This document shows positions 36,395 through 45,309 of a stretch of DNA of 64,000 nucleotides, one piece after another. This DNA is from Mangrovimonas yunxiaonensis (GTDB lineage: Bacteria; Bacteroidota; Bacteroidia; Flavobacteriales; Flavobacteriaceae). The first letter of the stretch is position 1, and each line of letters starts with the position of its first letter. The notes beneath the pieces were generated by a model, which did no database searches, was not told the origin of the DNA, and saw only the letters and a list, made by a program, of their open reading frames with translations. The stretch lies in contig NZ_JPFK01000005.1 in the NCBI RefSeq assembly GCF_000733475.1, positions 644,130 through 708,129 of the forward strand. Reading direction: 5' to 3'. The position numbers were made by a program, and so were the translations under genes.

Positions 36395-38353
36395 ATGAGT
36401 AGCAACAACGAATTCGAACACAACATTTCTTTTGATCTCCCTAAAAACCAATCCAATGTCATTAAGGTTATTGGAGTTGGCGGCGGTGGTAGCAATGCCA
36501 TTAACCACATGTTCCAGTTAGGCATTAGGGGCGTAGATTTTGTGATTTGTAATACCGATGCACAAGCCTTGCAAAACAGCGGTGTTCCTAACAAAATCCA
36601 ATTAGGGGTTAACCTAACCGAAGGGTTGGGGGCTGGAGCCAATCCCGAAGTAGGCGAACAGGCAGCAGTCGAAAGTTTGGAAGACATCCAACACATGCTG
36701 GATACCCACACCAAAATGGTCTTTATTACCGCAGGAATGGGCGGTGGTACCGGTACCGGAGCAGCACCCATTATTGCAAAAATGGCCAAAGATATGGACA
36801 TTTTAACCGTGGGTATTGTAACCATGCCGTTCCAGTTTGAAGGGAAAACAAGAAACAAACAAGCCCAACAAGGGGTCGAACGCCTTAGGGATGTGGTAGA
36901 TTCGTTGGTGGTTATTAACAACAACAAGCTGCGTGAGGTTTATGGTAACCTAGGCTTTAAAGCCGGGTTCTCCAAGGCCGACGAAGTGCTATCTACAGCA
37001 GCGCGAGGCATAGCCGAAGTAATTACCCACCACTACACCCAAAACATCGATTTACGCGATGCCAAAACCGTTTTGAGCAATAGCGGAACCGCCATTATGG
37101 GCTCGTCTACGGCTACAGGACAAAACAGGGCCCAAGAGGCCATTAGAAAAGCTTTGGATTCGCCATTGCTGAACGACAACAAAATTACAGGGGCCAAAAA
37201 CGTATTGTTGCTTATCGTTTCTGGAACCCAAGAAATCACCATCGATGAGATTGGAGAGATTAACGACCACATCCAAGAAGAAGCGGGCCATGGCGCCAAC
37301 ATCATTATGGGGGTTGGCGAAGACGATGCGTTAGAAGAATCGATTGCAGTAACCATTATTGCAACAGGCTTTGATGTGGACCAACAGCACGAAATCTCAA
37401 ATACCGAGTCGCGAAAAGTTATTCACGCCCTGGAAGAGGAAAAACCCCTAGAGCGCGACCTGACCCAACGGGAAAAAAACCCGGCCATTATTACACCGCA
37501 TATCGAGCTGGAGAAAAAAGCCCCGCCCGTAGTTAAACATACTTTAGACCTGGAAGAGTTGGAGGCTATGGATAAACCCAAGCCGCAACCCCAAGCGCCC
37601 GATTTGGTAGAAACCACGCCGGAAATAAGAAACATCGCTGTCGATTATGAAACAGTGGTTGTAGATGTTGTTCAGGACGACGAATTTAACATTACGGCAG
37701 TGGCTCCAGAAACCGAGCCCGTGACACCCGAAGCGATTGAGGAGGAGCAGCAGTTTACGCTAACCTTCGATATGCCCATAAACAACACTAACCCTAAGCC
37801 CGAGCCGCCACAGGCCAAGGATGAGGATTTCGTGGTACACGAGCTGGATGAGAACATAAAAAAGTTACCCGTTAAGGATTATGTCGAGCTAATTCCCGTA
37901 ACCGAAACCAACGAGGTGGGCGAAAAGCGCTACGCTCTAGACGATTATATGACTTTCGAGCCTGCAGAAAACCACCAAAAAGAACAAGCGGCTTCACAGC
38001 TAGCAGAGACAAAAGCAGATCAGGAGCTGGCCTTCGAAAAGAAAACGGCACCCGTGGCACCAGAAACGCCTCAGGAGGACATCGATCCCGTGAATACGCC
38101 AATTTCCGAGCTGTTAAAAGAACGTGCAGCAGAGCGAAGACGTAAAATGAAAGACTTTAACTATAAGTTCAACAATTCAAAAATAGACGACATAGAGCGC
38201 GTTCCGGCATACAAGCGACAAGGAGTTGATTTGGATGAAACCAAACACTCCTCGGCAACCAATGCCATTTCAAAAACGAGCATCAGCTCCGATGAGAACG
38301 ACGACATCCAATTGCGAAGTAATAATTCGTTTTTGCATGACAATGTAGATTAA
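36395..38353 (+). CDS. ftsZ: cell division protein FtsZ with long C-terminal extension
   Basis: A 652-aa tubulin homologue. The GTPase core (about 20-335) carries GVGGGGSNA, the signature GGGTGTG (116-122) and the T7 loop NLTEGLGAGANPEVG. About 300 further residues form an acidic, Pro/Glu-rich linker, then a basic stretch (LKERAAERRRKMKDF) and the terminal peptide RSNNSFLHDNVD. E. coli FtsZ has 383 residues, so the linker is much longer, as in other Flavobacteriia. It is the last gene of the dcw operon, before the terminator at 38385-38425. Confidence 0.96.
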   Translation: MSSNNEFEHNISFDLPKNQSNVIKVIGVGGGGSNAINHMFQLGIRGVDFVICNTDAQALQNSGVPNKIQLGVNLTEGLGAGANPEVGEQAAVESLEDIQHMLDTHTKMVFITAGMGGGTGTGAAPIIAKMAKDMDILTVGIVTMPFQFEGKTRNKQAQQGVERLRDVVDSLVVINNNKLREVYGNLGFKAGFSKADEVLSTAARGIAEVITHHYTQNIDLRDAKTVLSNSGTAIMGSSTATGQNRAQEAIRKALDSPLLNDNKITGAKNVLLLIVSGTQEITIDEIGEINDHIQEEAGHGANIIMGVGEDDALEESIAVTIIATGFDVDQQHEISNTESRKVIHALEEEKPLERDLTQREKNPAIITPHIELEKKAPPVVKHTLDLEELEAMDKPKPQPQAPDLVETTPEIRNIAVDYETVVVDVVQDDEFNITAVAPETEPVTPEAIEEEQQFTLTFDMPINNTNPKPEPPQAKDEDFVVHELDENIKKLPVKDYVELIPVTETNEVGEKRYALDDYMTFEPAENHQKEQAASQLAETKADQELAFEKKTAPVAPETPQEDIDPVNTPISELLKERAAERRRKMKDFNYKFNNSKIDDIERVPAYKRQGVDLDETKHSSATNAISKTSISSDENDDIQLRSNNSFLHDNVD

Positions 38354-38384
38354 TAGCAGGTAAGTTTAGTGTTTTAAGCTTCTT

Positions 38385-38425
38385 GAAAACCCGTTTTTAT
38401 AGTTTAAAATCGGGTTTTCTTTTTT
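38385..38425 (+). terminator. dcw operon terminator
   Basis: Stem GAAAACCCG (38385-38393) / CGGGTTTTC (38411-38419) with a 17-base AT-rich loop and six T. It follows the ftsZ stop by about 30 bases. Confidence 0.75.
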
Positions 38426-38432
38426 ATCTTCG
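38425..38432 (+). promoter_or_regulatory. -7 box of yqeY and tRNA-Arg
   Basis: TATCTTCG, followed by CGGCACGAT, starts at the last T of the terminator T-run, 26 bases before the yqeY start. It shares the extended motif with the promoters at 2264 and 57506. Confidence 0.45.
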
Positions 38433-38457
38433 CGGCACGATTTAATTTTATGGAATT

Positions 38458-38907
38458 ATGAGTTTACAGCAAGAGGTTATGACGGCCTTAAAAGCCGCAA
38501 TGAAAGCGAAAGATCAAACCGCATTAACCGCCTTAAGGTCGGTAAAATCGGCCATATTGTTGGCGCAAACCGAAAGTGGAGCCAAAGCCGAATTGACCGA
38601 GGAAGAGGAATTAAAACTGCTTCAAAAACTAGTTAAGCAGCGCAAAGACAGCGCCGCAGTATATATAGATCAAAACCGCGAGGATTTGGCAACCCCAGAA
38701 TTGGAGGAAGCCGAAGTGATTTCGCAGTTCCTGCCAGAAGCCTTATCGGAGGACGCTATCGCCCAGGTCGTGGCCGAGGTGATTAGCGAACTAAAAGCCG
38801 AAGGCATGAAAGATATGGGAAAAGTTATGGGCGTTGTCAGCAAAAAACTGGCAGGTCAGGCCGATGGCAAGACCATTTCGGCCATTGTTAAACAGCAATT
38901 GGGCTAA
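38458..38907 (+). CDS. yqeY: GatB/YqeY domain protein
   Basis: A 149-aa YqeY-family protein, helical throughout, with LRSVKSAIL (26-34), LVKQRKDSAAVY and the C-terminal GKVMGVVSKKLAGQADG. It resembles the tail domain of GatB, which binds tRNA, but has no catalytic part; the function is not established. The tRNA-Arg gene starts 13 bases after its stop, so the two are probably co-transcribed. Confidence 0.9.
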   Translation: MSLQQEVMTALKAAMKAKDQTALTALRSVKSAILLAQTESGAKAELTEEEELKLLQKLVKQRKDSAAVYIDQNREDLATPELEEAEVISQFLPEALSEDAIAQVVAEVISELKAEGMKDMGKVMGVVSKKLAGQADGKTISAIVKQQLG

Positions 38908-38920
38908 ACATCCCCTTATT

Positions 38921-38994
38921 GGCCACGTAGCTCAGCTGAATAGAGCACTGGATTTCGGCTCCAGCGGTCGTAGGTTTGAATCCTACCGTGGTCA
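38921..38994 (+). tRNA. tRNA-Arg (anticodon TCG)
   Basis: A 74-base cloverleaf. The acceptor stem GGCCACG pairs with CGTGGTC (38987-38993), with A as discriminator. The D-arm contains TAGCTCAGC. The anticodon stem CTGGA / TCCAG encloses the loop TTTCGGC, with anticodon TCG at 38955-38957 reading CGA-type Arg codons. The T-arm is GTAGG TTTGAAT CCTAC. CCA is not encoded. Confidence 0.95.
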
Positions 38995-39000
38995 CAAAAA

Positions 39001-39028
39001 AAAGCAAGCGTTCTCGCTTGCTTTTTTT
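39001..39028 (+). terminator. terminator directly after tRNA-Arg
   Basis: Stem AAGCAAGCG (39002-39010) / CGCTTGCTT (39015-39023), loop TTCT, and a T-run to 39028. It lies only eight bases after the mature tRNA end. Confidence 0.88.
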
Positions 39029-39068
39029 ATATTAGTGCATTTTAAAACCACTAAGCCCCAACTTAACC

Positions 39069-39920
39069 ATGTACTGTGTCTTGTTTATAGCTCCAAAAAC
39101 ACCCTACGATTGGGTTGTGGATGGCCTTTTTATTATGGCCTTTGTGCTCTTCTTTTTTCGGTTTGTCTTTCGGTATTTCGAAATGGGCTATGCCCTGCTA
39201 AGAAAAAAGCCCATATACACCCATTGGTATTGGCGCCTGCAAACCATTAGTCCCGAACAAGAACGCCTTTTGATCTCTAGGCTGGCCTTCTATAAGCGGT
39301 TAACCCCAAAGCGACAACGGTATTTTAAGCACCGCTTGGCAACCTTTATTAACGATAAAGAATTTGTTGGACGGCAGGGGCTGGAAATGACCGAAGAGGT
39401 AAAACTGCTCATCTCGGCTACGGCCGTAATGCTGACGTTTGGCTTTCGCAATTATGTTATCGAGGGCATCAATACCATTTTGGTCTACCCTTCAACGTTC
39501 TACTCCCAAACCAACGACAACCACCACAAAGGCGAGTTTAACCCCAAATTAAAAACCTTGGTGCTCTCCTGGGAAGATTTTGTTATGGGGCTGGATGTCA
39601 CTAACGACAATTTAAACCTGGGCGTACACGAGTTTGCCCATGCCATTCATTTAAACAGTAAAACGTACAGCGATATTAATGGAGCGCTGTTCTTAAAGTC
39701 TTTTGAAGAGTTAGTTCAACTGCTAACCGAAAACCAGAAACTCAAACAAGATTTGCTAGATTCGCAATACCTACGTGACTATGCCTTTACCAACCAATAC
39801 GAGTTTGTGGCGGTGATTATCGAGAGTTTTATAGAAACCCCTAGGGAGTTCAGAAGCCAGTTCCCGCAACTTTACACCAAAACCAAGCAAATGCTGAATT
39901 TTAATTTCGCTGGATATTAA
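39069..39920 (+). CDS. MtfA-like zinc-dependent peptidase
   Basis: A 283-aa protein. An N-terminal membrane helix (about 20-38, LFIMAFVLFFFRFVFR) precedes an MtfA-family peptidase domain with zinc motif HEFAH (187-191) in LGVHEFAHAIHL, and a downstream acidic residue in YEFVAVIIESF that may be the third ligand. E. coli MtfA binds the regulator Mlc and has aminopeptidase activity; no Mlc is visible here. The membrane anchor is a difference from E. coli MtfA. Confidence 0.82.
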   Translation: MYCVLFIAPKTPYDWVVDGLFIMAFVLFFFRFVFRYFEMGYALLRKKPIYTHWYWRLQTISPEQERLLISRLAFYKRLTPKRQRYFKHRLATFINDKEFVGRQGLEMTEEVKLLISATAVMLTFGFRNYVIEGINTILVYPSTFYSQTNDNHHKGEFNPKLKTLVLSWEDFVMGLDVTNDNLNLGVHEFAHAIHLNSKTYSDINGALFLKSFEELVQLLTENQKLKQDLLDSQYLRDYAFTNQYEFVAVIIESFIETPREFRSQFPQLYTKTKQMLNFNFAGY

Positions 39921-40004
39921 TACGGCGATTTCCATGATTTTTGTCATACTTTATTAAACCAATCTGGGCTAATTTTAATGAAGAATTTAAAAAAGCCATA
40001 AGTG

Positions 40005-40433
40005 ATGAAAATGTATACGCCCATTTCAGAGATTATGACCAAGAAGGTCATTACATTAAACCATACAGATGAACTAGAAACGGCCGAACGCCTTTTTAAA
40101 ACCCATAAAATACGACACATCCCTGTGGTCGATGGGAAAGCTATTGTAGGCATGCTAAGTTATACCGACCTGTTACGCATTAGTTTTGCCGATGCTGTAA
40201 ACGACGATGACGATACCGTAGAGGCATTGGTGTATAACATGTTTACCATAGAACAGGTGATGGCCAAAAAGCTCATTAGCGTACCGCCCACAGCAACCGT
40301 TAGAGAGGTGGCGCAAATATTAGCCATTAGAGAGTTTCATGCGTTGCCGGTTTTAGAAGGACGAACCATAGTGGGTATCGTAACCACAACCGATTTAATT
40401 CGGTATATGCTAAAGGAGGAAGCTGAAGCGTAA
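40005..40433 (+). CDS. two-CBS-domain protein
   Basis: A 142-aa cytoplasmic protein made of two CBS domains: ISEIMTKKVITL to RHIPVVDGKAIVGMLSYTDLL, and IEQVMAKKLISV to FHALPVLEGRTIVGIVTTTDLI. Stand-alone CBS pairs bind adenine nucleotides and act as energy sensors for a partner protein, which cannot be named here. The frame is also open from GTG 40002, and ATG 40011 is possible. The polysaccharide locus begins after it. Confidence 0.88.
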   Translation: MKMYTPISEIMTKKVITLNHTDELETAERLFKTHKIRHIPVVDGKAIVGMLSYTDLLRISFADAVNDDDDTVEALVYNMFTIEQVMAKKLISVPPTATVREVAQILAIREFHALPVLEGRTIVGIVTTTDLIRYMLKEEAEA

Positions 40434-40448
40434 TTTAGGGGGTATGTG

Positions 40449-40491
40449 ATGTTTAACCCAATCCAGCGAGGAATCCTAAGGGGTTAAACAT
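40449..40491. repeat. 11-bp perfect inverted repeat after the CBS gene
   Basis: ATGTTTAACCC (40449-40459) and GGGTTAAACAT (40481-40491) pair perfectly across a 21-base loop. No T-run follows, so it does not look like an ordinary terminator. It opens the 500-base gene-free leader of the polysaccharide locus. A second nested hairpin, AGGGC/GCCCT with AAAGC/GCTTT inside, lies at 40578-40612. Confidence 0.6.
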
Positions 40492-40655
40492 CCATAACCG
40501 CCCTTGCTTTGCAGGTTGCCAATGGCAAGGAGACTACATGTCATAACTCGTAGGGGCACTGTTAAAAAATCTTCAGAAGGGCATAAAGCAAACAGCTTTA
40601 ATCCAACGCCCTCATACAGCCATGCGTTGTTTTTATCAAATCGTTAATTTTCCGG

Positions 40656-40792
40656 ATTTAGATGGGCAAAAGCCAATGAAAAATGGTAATTTTATCGGCT
40701 TAAATACAGCATGTATTTAAAAGCATGCCGCCCTTAAATCTAAATGTCTGCCTGGTTAAGTCTGTAGCCTACAGCTGGCCGTAGTATTTTTT
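40656..40792 (+). ncRNA. candidate structured RNA or leader before the polysaccharide operon
   Basis: The segment can form a three-way junction. The outer stem is ATTTAGAT-GGGC (40656-40667) with GCCC-ttaa-ATCTAAAT (40730-40745), 12 bp with a 4-base bulge. Inner hairpins are AAGCC/GGCTT (40670-40674 and 40697-40701) and AAATACA/TGTATTT (40702-40708 and 40712-40718). A weak hairpin, CTAC...GTAG with TATTTTTT, follows at 40769-40792 and could terminate transcription. The stretch 40434-40936 has no credible gene. I do not recognise an Rfam family. Confidence 0.35.
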
Positions 40793-40936
40793 CTATCCGT
40801 TACCGATAAAATGCTAGGTGGTATTGGTCGGGGCTGCACATAATATATAAACAATAAAGACAGCTAAAGAGAGTTTACTTCATATATATGTTAGGGGTAA
40901 CACCTTAAAGCTGTCGCACTAAAAAACTTTTGAATA

Positions 40937-42235
40937 ATGACCAAACAACATCCAACCATTGCCGTTATAGGACTTGGTTATGTGGGCTTGCCCTTAGCGG
41001 TAGAATTCGCTAAACAGTATAAAACCGTAGGGTTCGATATTAACACCCAACGGGTTTCCGAATTACAAGAAGGAACCGACATGACCCTAGAGGTAGAAGA
41101 TCAAGATTTGCAAGCCGTTTTGGTAAGCCATCCGCAAGCGTTGTTGCAAACCCCACAGGGGTTATTGCCCACAGCCGATGTTTTAGATCTGCAACAGGCC
41201 AATGTGTATATCATTACGGTACCAACACCTACCGATAAAAACAACCGTCCGGTATTAACCCCCTTAGTTAAAGCTTCAGAAACGGTGGGTCGGGTATTAA
41301 AACCCGGCGATACGGTGGTGTACGAATCGACGGTATACCCTGGGGCAACCGAAGAGGTGTGTATTCCTATTCTAGAGCGTGAGAGCGGCCTGACCTTTAA
41401 CACCGATTTTGTGGTGGGCTACTCTCCAGAGCGTATCAATCCGGGCGATAAGGAACATACCGTTAGTAAAATATTAAAGGTAACTTCGGGCTCTACCCCG
41501 GCAGCTGCCGAAGCCATAGACCAGCTGTACCGTTCGGTAATTACCGCAGGCACCTATAAAGCGGCTTCTATAAAAGTGGCCGAAGCAGCCAAGGTCATCG
41601 AAAATTCCCAGCGCGATATTAACATCGCCTTTGTTAACGAACTGGCCAAAATTTTTAACCGCTTAGACATCGATACCCACGAGGTGTTAAAAGCAGCAGG
41701 TACCAAATGGAACTTTTTGCCGTTTACCCCAGGCCTTGTAGGGGGGCACTGTATAGGTGTAGACCCCTACTATCTGGCTCAAAAAGCTCAGGAAGTGGGC
41801 TACCACCCCGAAATTATTTTGGCCGGCCGCCGCATGAACGATGCCATGGGGCAATATGTAGGCAGCCAGGTGATTAAACGCATGCTGCAAAACGATATTA
41901 AGGTAAAAGGCGCTAAGGTCTTACTACTGGGCATTACCTTTAAGGAAAACTGCCCCGATGTGCGCAATACCAAGGTGGTGGATGTGGTTGCCGAATTGGA
42001 AAGTTTTGGTACCCAAGTCACTATTTACGACCCGTGGGCCAATCCGGAGGAGGTGATGCATGAGTATGGACTAACCACCACCCAAACCCTGCCAGAAGGC
42101 CCGTTTGAAGCTATCGTGCTGGCAGTTGCCCACAAAACGTTTTTAAGCTTGGACTTTGATGCCCTTAAAACCGAAGATGCCGTTGTTTACGATGTAAAAG
42201 GCGTACTAGGCGAAAAAGCCTGTGCGAAATTATAA
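40937..42235 (+). CDS. tviB: UDP-N-acetylglucosamine 6-dehydrogenase, TviB/WbpA type
   Basis: A 432-aa nucleotide-sugar dehydrogenase. The NAD-binding GLGYVGLPLA (12-21), the middle domain, and the catalytic Cys272 in GGHCIGVDPYY are present. The early GTDMTLEVED stretch is typical of TviB/WbpA enzymes that oxidise UDP-GlcNAc (or UDP-GalNAc) to the uronic acid. It is the first gene of the surface polysaccharide locus, and a matching 4-epimerase lies downstream, so UDP-GalNAcA is the likely product of the pair. Confidence 0.88.
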   Translation: MTKQHPTIAVIGLGYVGLPLAVEFAKQYKTVGFDINTQRVSELQEGTDMTLEVEDQDLQAVLVSHPQALLQTPQGLLPTADVLDLQQANVYIITVPTPTDKNNRPVLTPLVKASETVGRVLKPGDTVVYESTVYPGATEEVCIPILERESGLTFNTDFVVGYSPERINPGDKEHTVSKILKVTSGSTPAAAEAIDQLYRSVITAGTYKAASIKVAEAAKVIENSQRDINIAFVNELAKIFNRLDIDTHEVLKAAGTKWNFLPFTPGLVGGHCIGVDPYYLAQKAQEVGYHPEIILAGRRMNDAMGQYVGSQVIKRMLQNDIKVKGAKVLLLGITFKENCPDVRNTKVVDVVAELESFGTQVTIYDPWANPEEVMHEYGLTTTQTLPEGPFEAIVLAVAHKTFLSLDFDALKTEDAVVYDVKGVLGEKACAKL

Positions 42236-42281
42236 GAGCACATTAAATCGCTTTGTTTCCCCACCCCTAAAGGGAGTCAAG

Positions 42282-42541
42282 TTAACCACTTTTGTTCCCC
42301 CAGCCCTAAAGGGTGCAAAAGTGGAAAATAAAGAAAGAATAAACAAAGGATTTCCCACCCTTTAGGGTCGGGGAATGGAAATCCGCTTAGGTCGGGGCAA
42401 GAAATCCAAGATTAACCCACTTTTGTTCCCCAACCCTAAAGGGTGCAAAAGCGGAAAAATAAAGAAAGAATAAAGGATTTCCCACCCTTTAGGGTTGGGG
42501 AAGGGAAATCCGACTTAGGTCAGGAAAAGGAAATCCGACTT
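42282..42541. repeat. two tandem copies of a 130-bp repeat containing a long inverted repeat
   Basis: Copy 1 starts at 42282 (TTAACCACTTTTGTTCC) and copy 2 at 42412 (TTAACCCACTTTTGTTCC), so the period is 130 bp. Each holds a CCCTAAAGGG core and its inverse CCCTTTAGGG. In copy 2 the arms 42426-42445 and 42483-42502 pair perfectly over 20 bp around a 37-base loop. A third partial unit precedes copy 1 (42259-42275). The same CCCTTTAGGG-GGGG motif recurs many times at 57-63 kb. The whole gap 42236-42647 holds no gene. Confidence 0.85.
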
Positions 42542-42647
42542 AAGCCGCGGCAAGAAAACCCGCAAAAAAAATATTTAAAAACACCCTATGTAACATGTTT
42601 TGGGAAATTGTCTCAAATCGTATGTCATAGGTCAAGAAGAACGATAC

Positions 42648-43646
42648 ATGAACATAGATCAATTTACAGCATTAAAAGGCAAACAGATATTAGTAACAGG
42701 AGGCGCTGGTTTTATTGGCTCCAACCTCTGTGAAATCCTTTTACACATTGGCGCTAAGGTGCGGTGTTTGGATAATTTTGCCACAGGACACCGCCATAAC
42801 ATAGCACCCTTCTTAAGCAACAACAACTTTACATTGCTAGAAGGAGACATTCGGGATTTGGAAACCTGCCATAAGGCCTGCAACAAGGCCGACTTTGTGT
42901 TGCATCAAGCAGCTTTGGGTTCGGTGCCACGGTCCATTAACGACCCCATTACCTCCAACGAGGTGAACGTTAGTGGCTTTCTAAACATGCTTGTAGCTGC
43001 TCGCGATGCCGGTGTAAAGCGATTCGTTTATGCGGCCAGCAGCTCCACCTATGGCGACCACGAAGCCCTGCCAAAAGTAGAGAATAAGATTGGCAAGCCG
43101 CTGTCGCCCTATGCCATTACCAAGTATGTAAACGAGCTGTATGCCGAAAACTTCTACACCACCTACGGCCTAAACACCATAGGTTTGCGGTATTTTAACG
43201 TGTTTGGGCGCCGTCAGGATCCCAATGGGGCCTATGCTGCGGTAATTCCCCTCTTTGTTAAACAATTTATGAACCACGAGAGCCCGGTAATTAATGGCGA
43301 TGGTACCTATTCGCGCGATTTCACTTACATCGACAATGTGCTACAAATGAATTTACTAGCGCTAACCACCGAGCGTAAAAGTGCCTTAAACCAAGTGTAT
43401 AACACAGCCGTTGGCGATAGAACAACCCTATTGGAACTCACTAGCCATTTAAAAAAATACCTCGCCGAATACGATAAAAAAATAAACGACGTAACCGTAA
43501 CCCATGGCCCTAACCGCAAGGGCGATATTCCCCATTCGTTAGCATCGGTGGCCAAGGCCGAAACTCTATTGGGCTATACGCCTACCCACACCATAGAAGC
43601 CGGTATTAAAGCTGCTGTTAATTGGTATTGGACGCATTTAAAATAA
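42648..43646 (+). CDS. tviC: UDP-N-acetylglucosamine/uronate 4-epimerase, TviC/WbpP type
   Basis: A 332-aa SDR enzyme from ATG 42648, which is preferred over the longer frame from 42600 because the family N-terminus begins there. NAD loop [17 protein letters not shown] and the catalytic YAITK are visible. The GSVPRS region is typical of WbpP/TviC, which act on N-acetylated sugars. With tviB it should give UDP-GalNAcA. wecB follows after seven bases. Confidence 0.88.
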   Translation: MNIDQFTALKGKQILVTGGAGFIGSNLCEILLHIGAKVRCLDNFATGHRHNIAPFLSNNNFTLLEGDIRDLETCHKACNKADFVLHQAALGSVPRSINDPITSNEVNVSGFLNMLVAARDAGVKRFVYAASSSTYGDHEALPKVENKIGKPLSPYAITKYVNELYAENFYTTYGLNTIGLRYFNVFGRRQDPNGAYAAVIPLFVKQFMNHESPVINGDGTYSRDFTYIDNVLQMNLLALTTERKSALNQVYNTAVGDRTTLLELTSHLKKYLAEYDKKINDVTVTHGPNRKGDIPHSLASVAKAETLLGYTPTHTIEAGIKAAVNWYWTHLK

Positions 43647-43653
43647 CCCGAAC

Positions 43654-44775
43654 ATGAAAAAAAACCTGATTGTATTTGGTACCCGCCCCGAAGCCATAAA
43701 AATGGCCCCCTTGGTAAAGGCCTTTAAAACATACAACAACTTTGATACACGCGTATGCGTGACCGCCCAACACCGTGAAATGCTGGACCAGGTATTGGAC
43801 TTTTTCGAAATTACACCCGATTACGATTTAGACCTGATGAAACCCAACCAAAACCTGTACACCCTAACCGCCGATATCATTACAGGCCTAAAACCCATAC
43901 TCGAGGACTTTAAGCCCGACTATGTGTATGTACATGGCGATACCACCACCACCATGGCCTCTAGTATCGCTGCTTTTTATTCAGGGGCGAAGGTATGTCA
44001 TGTCGAAGCAGGCTTGCGTACCCATAACAAACGGTCACCCTTCCCCGAAGAAATCAACCGCCAAGTAGCGGGACGTATTTGTGATTATCACTTTGCACCA
44101 ACCGCCCAATCCAAACAGAATTTATTGGCCGAGAATGTCAAGGAAGAAGATATTTTAGTCACCGGAAATACAGTGATTGATGCCTTGCTGGATAGTTCAG
44201 AACGTGTAACATCACTTCAAAATGACGAAATTTCAGCACTAAAAGAAATGGTAAATCCTGCCAAGAAATTAATCTTAGTAACAGGACACCGCCGCGAAAA
44301 TCACGGACAAGGTTTTATCAACATCTGTGAAGCCTTGAAAGAGATTGCTACCACACATGCGGATGTGCAAATTATCTATCCCGTGCATTTAAACCCAAAC
44401 GTACAAAAACCGGTGCATGAAATCCTGTCGGGTATCGAAAACATAAAGTTAATAGATCCCTTAGCCTATCCGGCCTTTGTGTGGTTAATGAATCAATCGT
44501 ATATGATTATTACCGATTCAGGAGGCGTACAAGAAGAAGCCCCAAGTTTAGGGAAACCTGTACTCGTTATGCGAGATACCACCGAGCGCCCGGAAGCTGT
44601 AGACGCAGGTACCGTTATTTTAGTAGGAACCGACAAGCATAAAATTGTAGAAGAAGCCAATAGTTTATTAACCAATACAAGTCGCTATCAATCGATGAGT
44701 GAATTACATAATCCGTATGGAGATGGAAAAGCATGTCAACGAATAGTGGAGTTTATTAATGAATTGAAAGAATAA
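43654..44775 (+). CDS. wecB: UDP-N-acetylglucosamine 2-epimerase (non-hydrolysing)
   Basis: A 373-aa enzyme. The N-terminal [13 protein letters not shown] (7-19), the HGDTTTTM, the HVEAGLRT and the VTGHRREN motifs carry the conserved Asp, Glu and His residues of the family. It makes UDP-ManNAc. Its natural partner wecC lies 724 bases downstream; a four-helix-bundle gene flanked by repeats sits between them. Confidence 0.94.
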   Translation: MKKNLIVFGTRPEAIKMAPLVKAFKTYNNFDTRVCVTAQHREMLDQVLDFFEITPDYDLDLMKPNQNLYTLTADIITGLKPILEDFKPDYVYVHGDTTTTMASSIAAFYSGAKVCHVEAGLRTHNKRSPFPEEINRQVAGRICDYHFAPTAQSKQNLLAENVKEEDILVTGNTVIDALLDSSERVTSLQNDEISALKEMVNPAKKLILVTGHRRENHGQGFINICEALKEIATTHADVQIIYPVHLNPNVQKPVHEILSGIENIKLIDPLAYPAFVWLMNQSYMIITDSGGVQEEAPSLGKPVLVMRDTTERPEAVDAGTVILVGTDKHKIVEEANSLLTNTSRYQSMSELHNPYGDGKACQRIVEFINELKE

Positions 44776-44782
44776 GATGATT

Positions 44783-44947
44783 GCAGAAATGCAAATTCGC
44801 TAATTCGTGGATTCGCTAATTCGTAAGTTCGCAGAGACGCAATGAGGCAAATTCGCAAATTTGCAGATTCGCAGATCCGCAAATCCGCAAAAAAAAAACA
44901 AATCAACGAATCAGCAAATCCGCAGATAAACAAATAAGAAAAAACAG
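44783..44947. repeat. degenerate AATTCGC/AATCCGC repeat tract, left copy
   Basis: Many imperfect copies of CAAATTCGC and CAAATCCGC crowd this 165-base tract, which ends in AAAAAACAG directly before the ATG of the four-helix-bundle gene. It is similar in content and order to the tract at 45310-45498. Confidence 0.75.
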
Positions 44948-45307
44948 ATGAGAGAATATTACTTTGAGCGACTGGAAGTTTGGAAAGCGAGAAGGTCTTT
45001 TATAAAAGAGATCTATCTAGTTACAAACCATTTTCCTTCTGAAGAAAAATTTGGTTTAATATCTCAAATCAGAAGAGCATCTATGAGTATTGCAGCAAAT
45101 ACAGCAGAAGGGATGTCTCGAAAAACTGAAAAAGACAAAGCGCGTTTTATCAATCAGGCGTTCAGTTCGGCAATAGAAGTCATGAGTTTTTTAATATTAA
45201 GTAACGATTTACAATTTTTAAAGCATGAAGAATATGTTCAGCTGAGAGAAAAATTAGAAAAAATAACAAATCAATTGAATAGCTTATATAATAAATTTGA
45301 AAGGTAA
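44948..45307 (+). CDS. four-helix-bundle protein (S23/IVP family)
   Basis: A 119-aa helical protein. FERLEVWKARRSFIKEIY at the N-terminus, FGLISQIRRASMSIAANTAEG in the middle and a C-terminal helix are hallmarks of the family first found in intervening sequences of 23S rRNA genes. The same fold is used by Avd proteins of diversity-generating retroelements, but no reverse transcriptase is visible in this window. The gene is AT-rich compared with wecB and lies between two similar repeat tracts, splitting wecB from wecC. This looks like an inserted unit. The function of stand-alone copies is unknown. Confidence 0.85.
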   Translation: MREYYFERLEVWKARRSFIKEIYLVTNHFPSEEKFGLISQIRRASMSIAANTAEGMSRKTEKDKARFINQAFSSAIEVMSFLILSNDLQFLKHEEYVQLREKLEKITNQLNSLYNKFER

Positions 45308-45309
45308 GT

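Noticed and set aside
38834..39250. 138-codon plus-strand frame running through the end of yqeY, the tRNA and the MtfA-like start
   Set aside because: It crosses a clear tRNA gene and its terminator and is in a shifted frame of two real genes.
44948..45307. Four-helix-bundle protein as Avd of a diversity-generating retroelement
   Set aside because: There is no reverse transcriptase, template repeat or variable repeat nearby. Only the fold family is shared.
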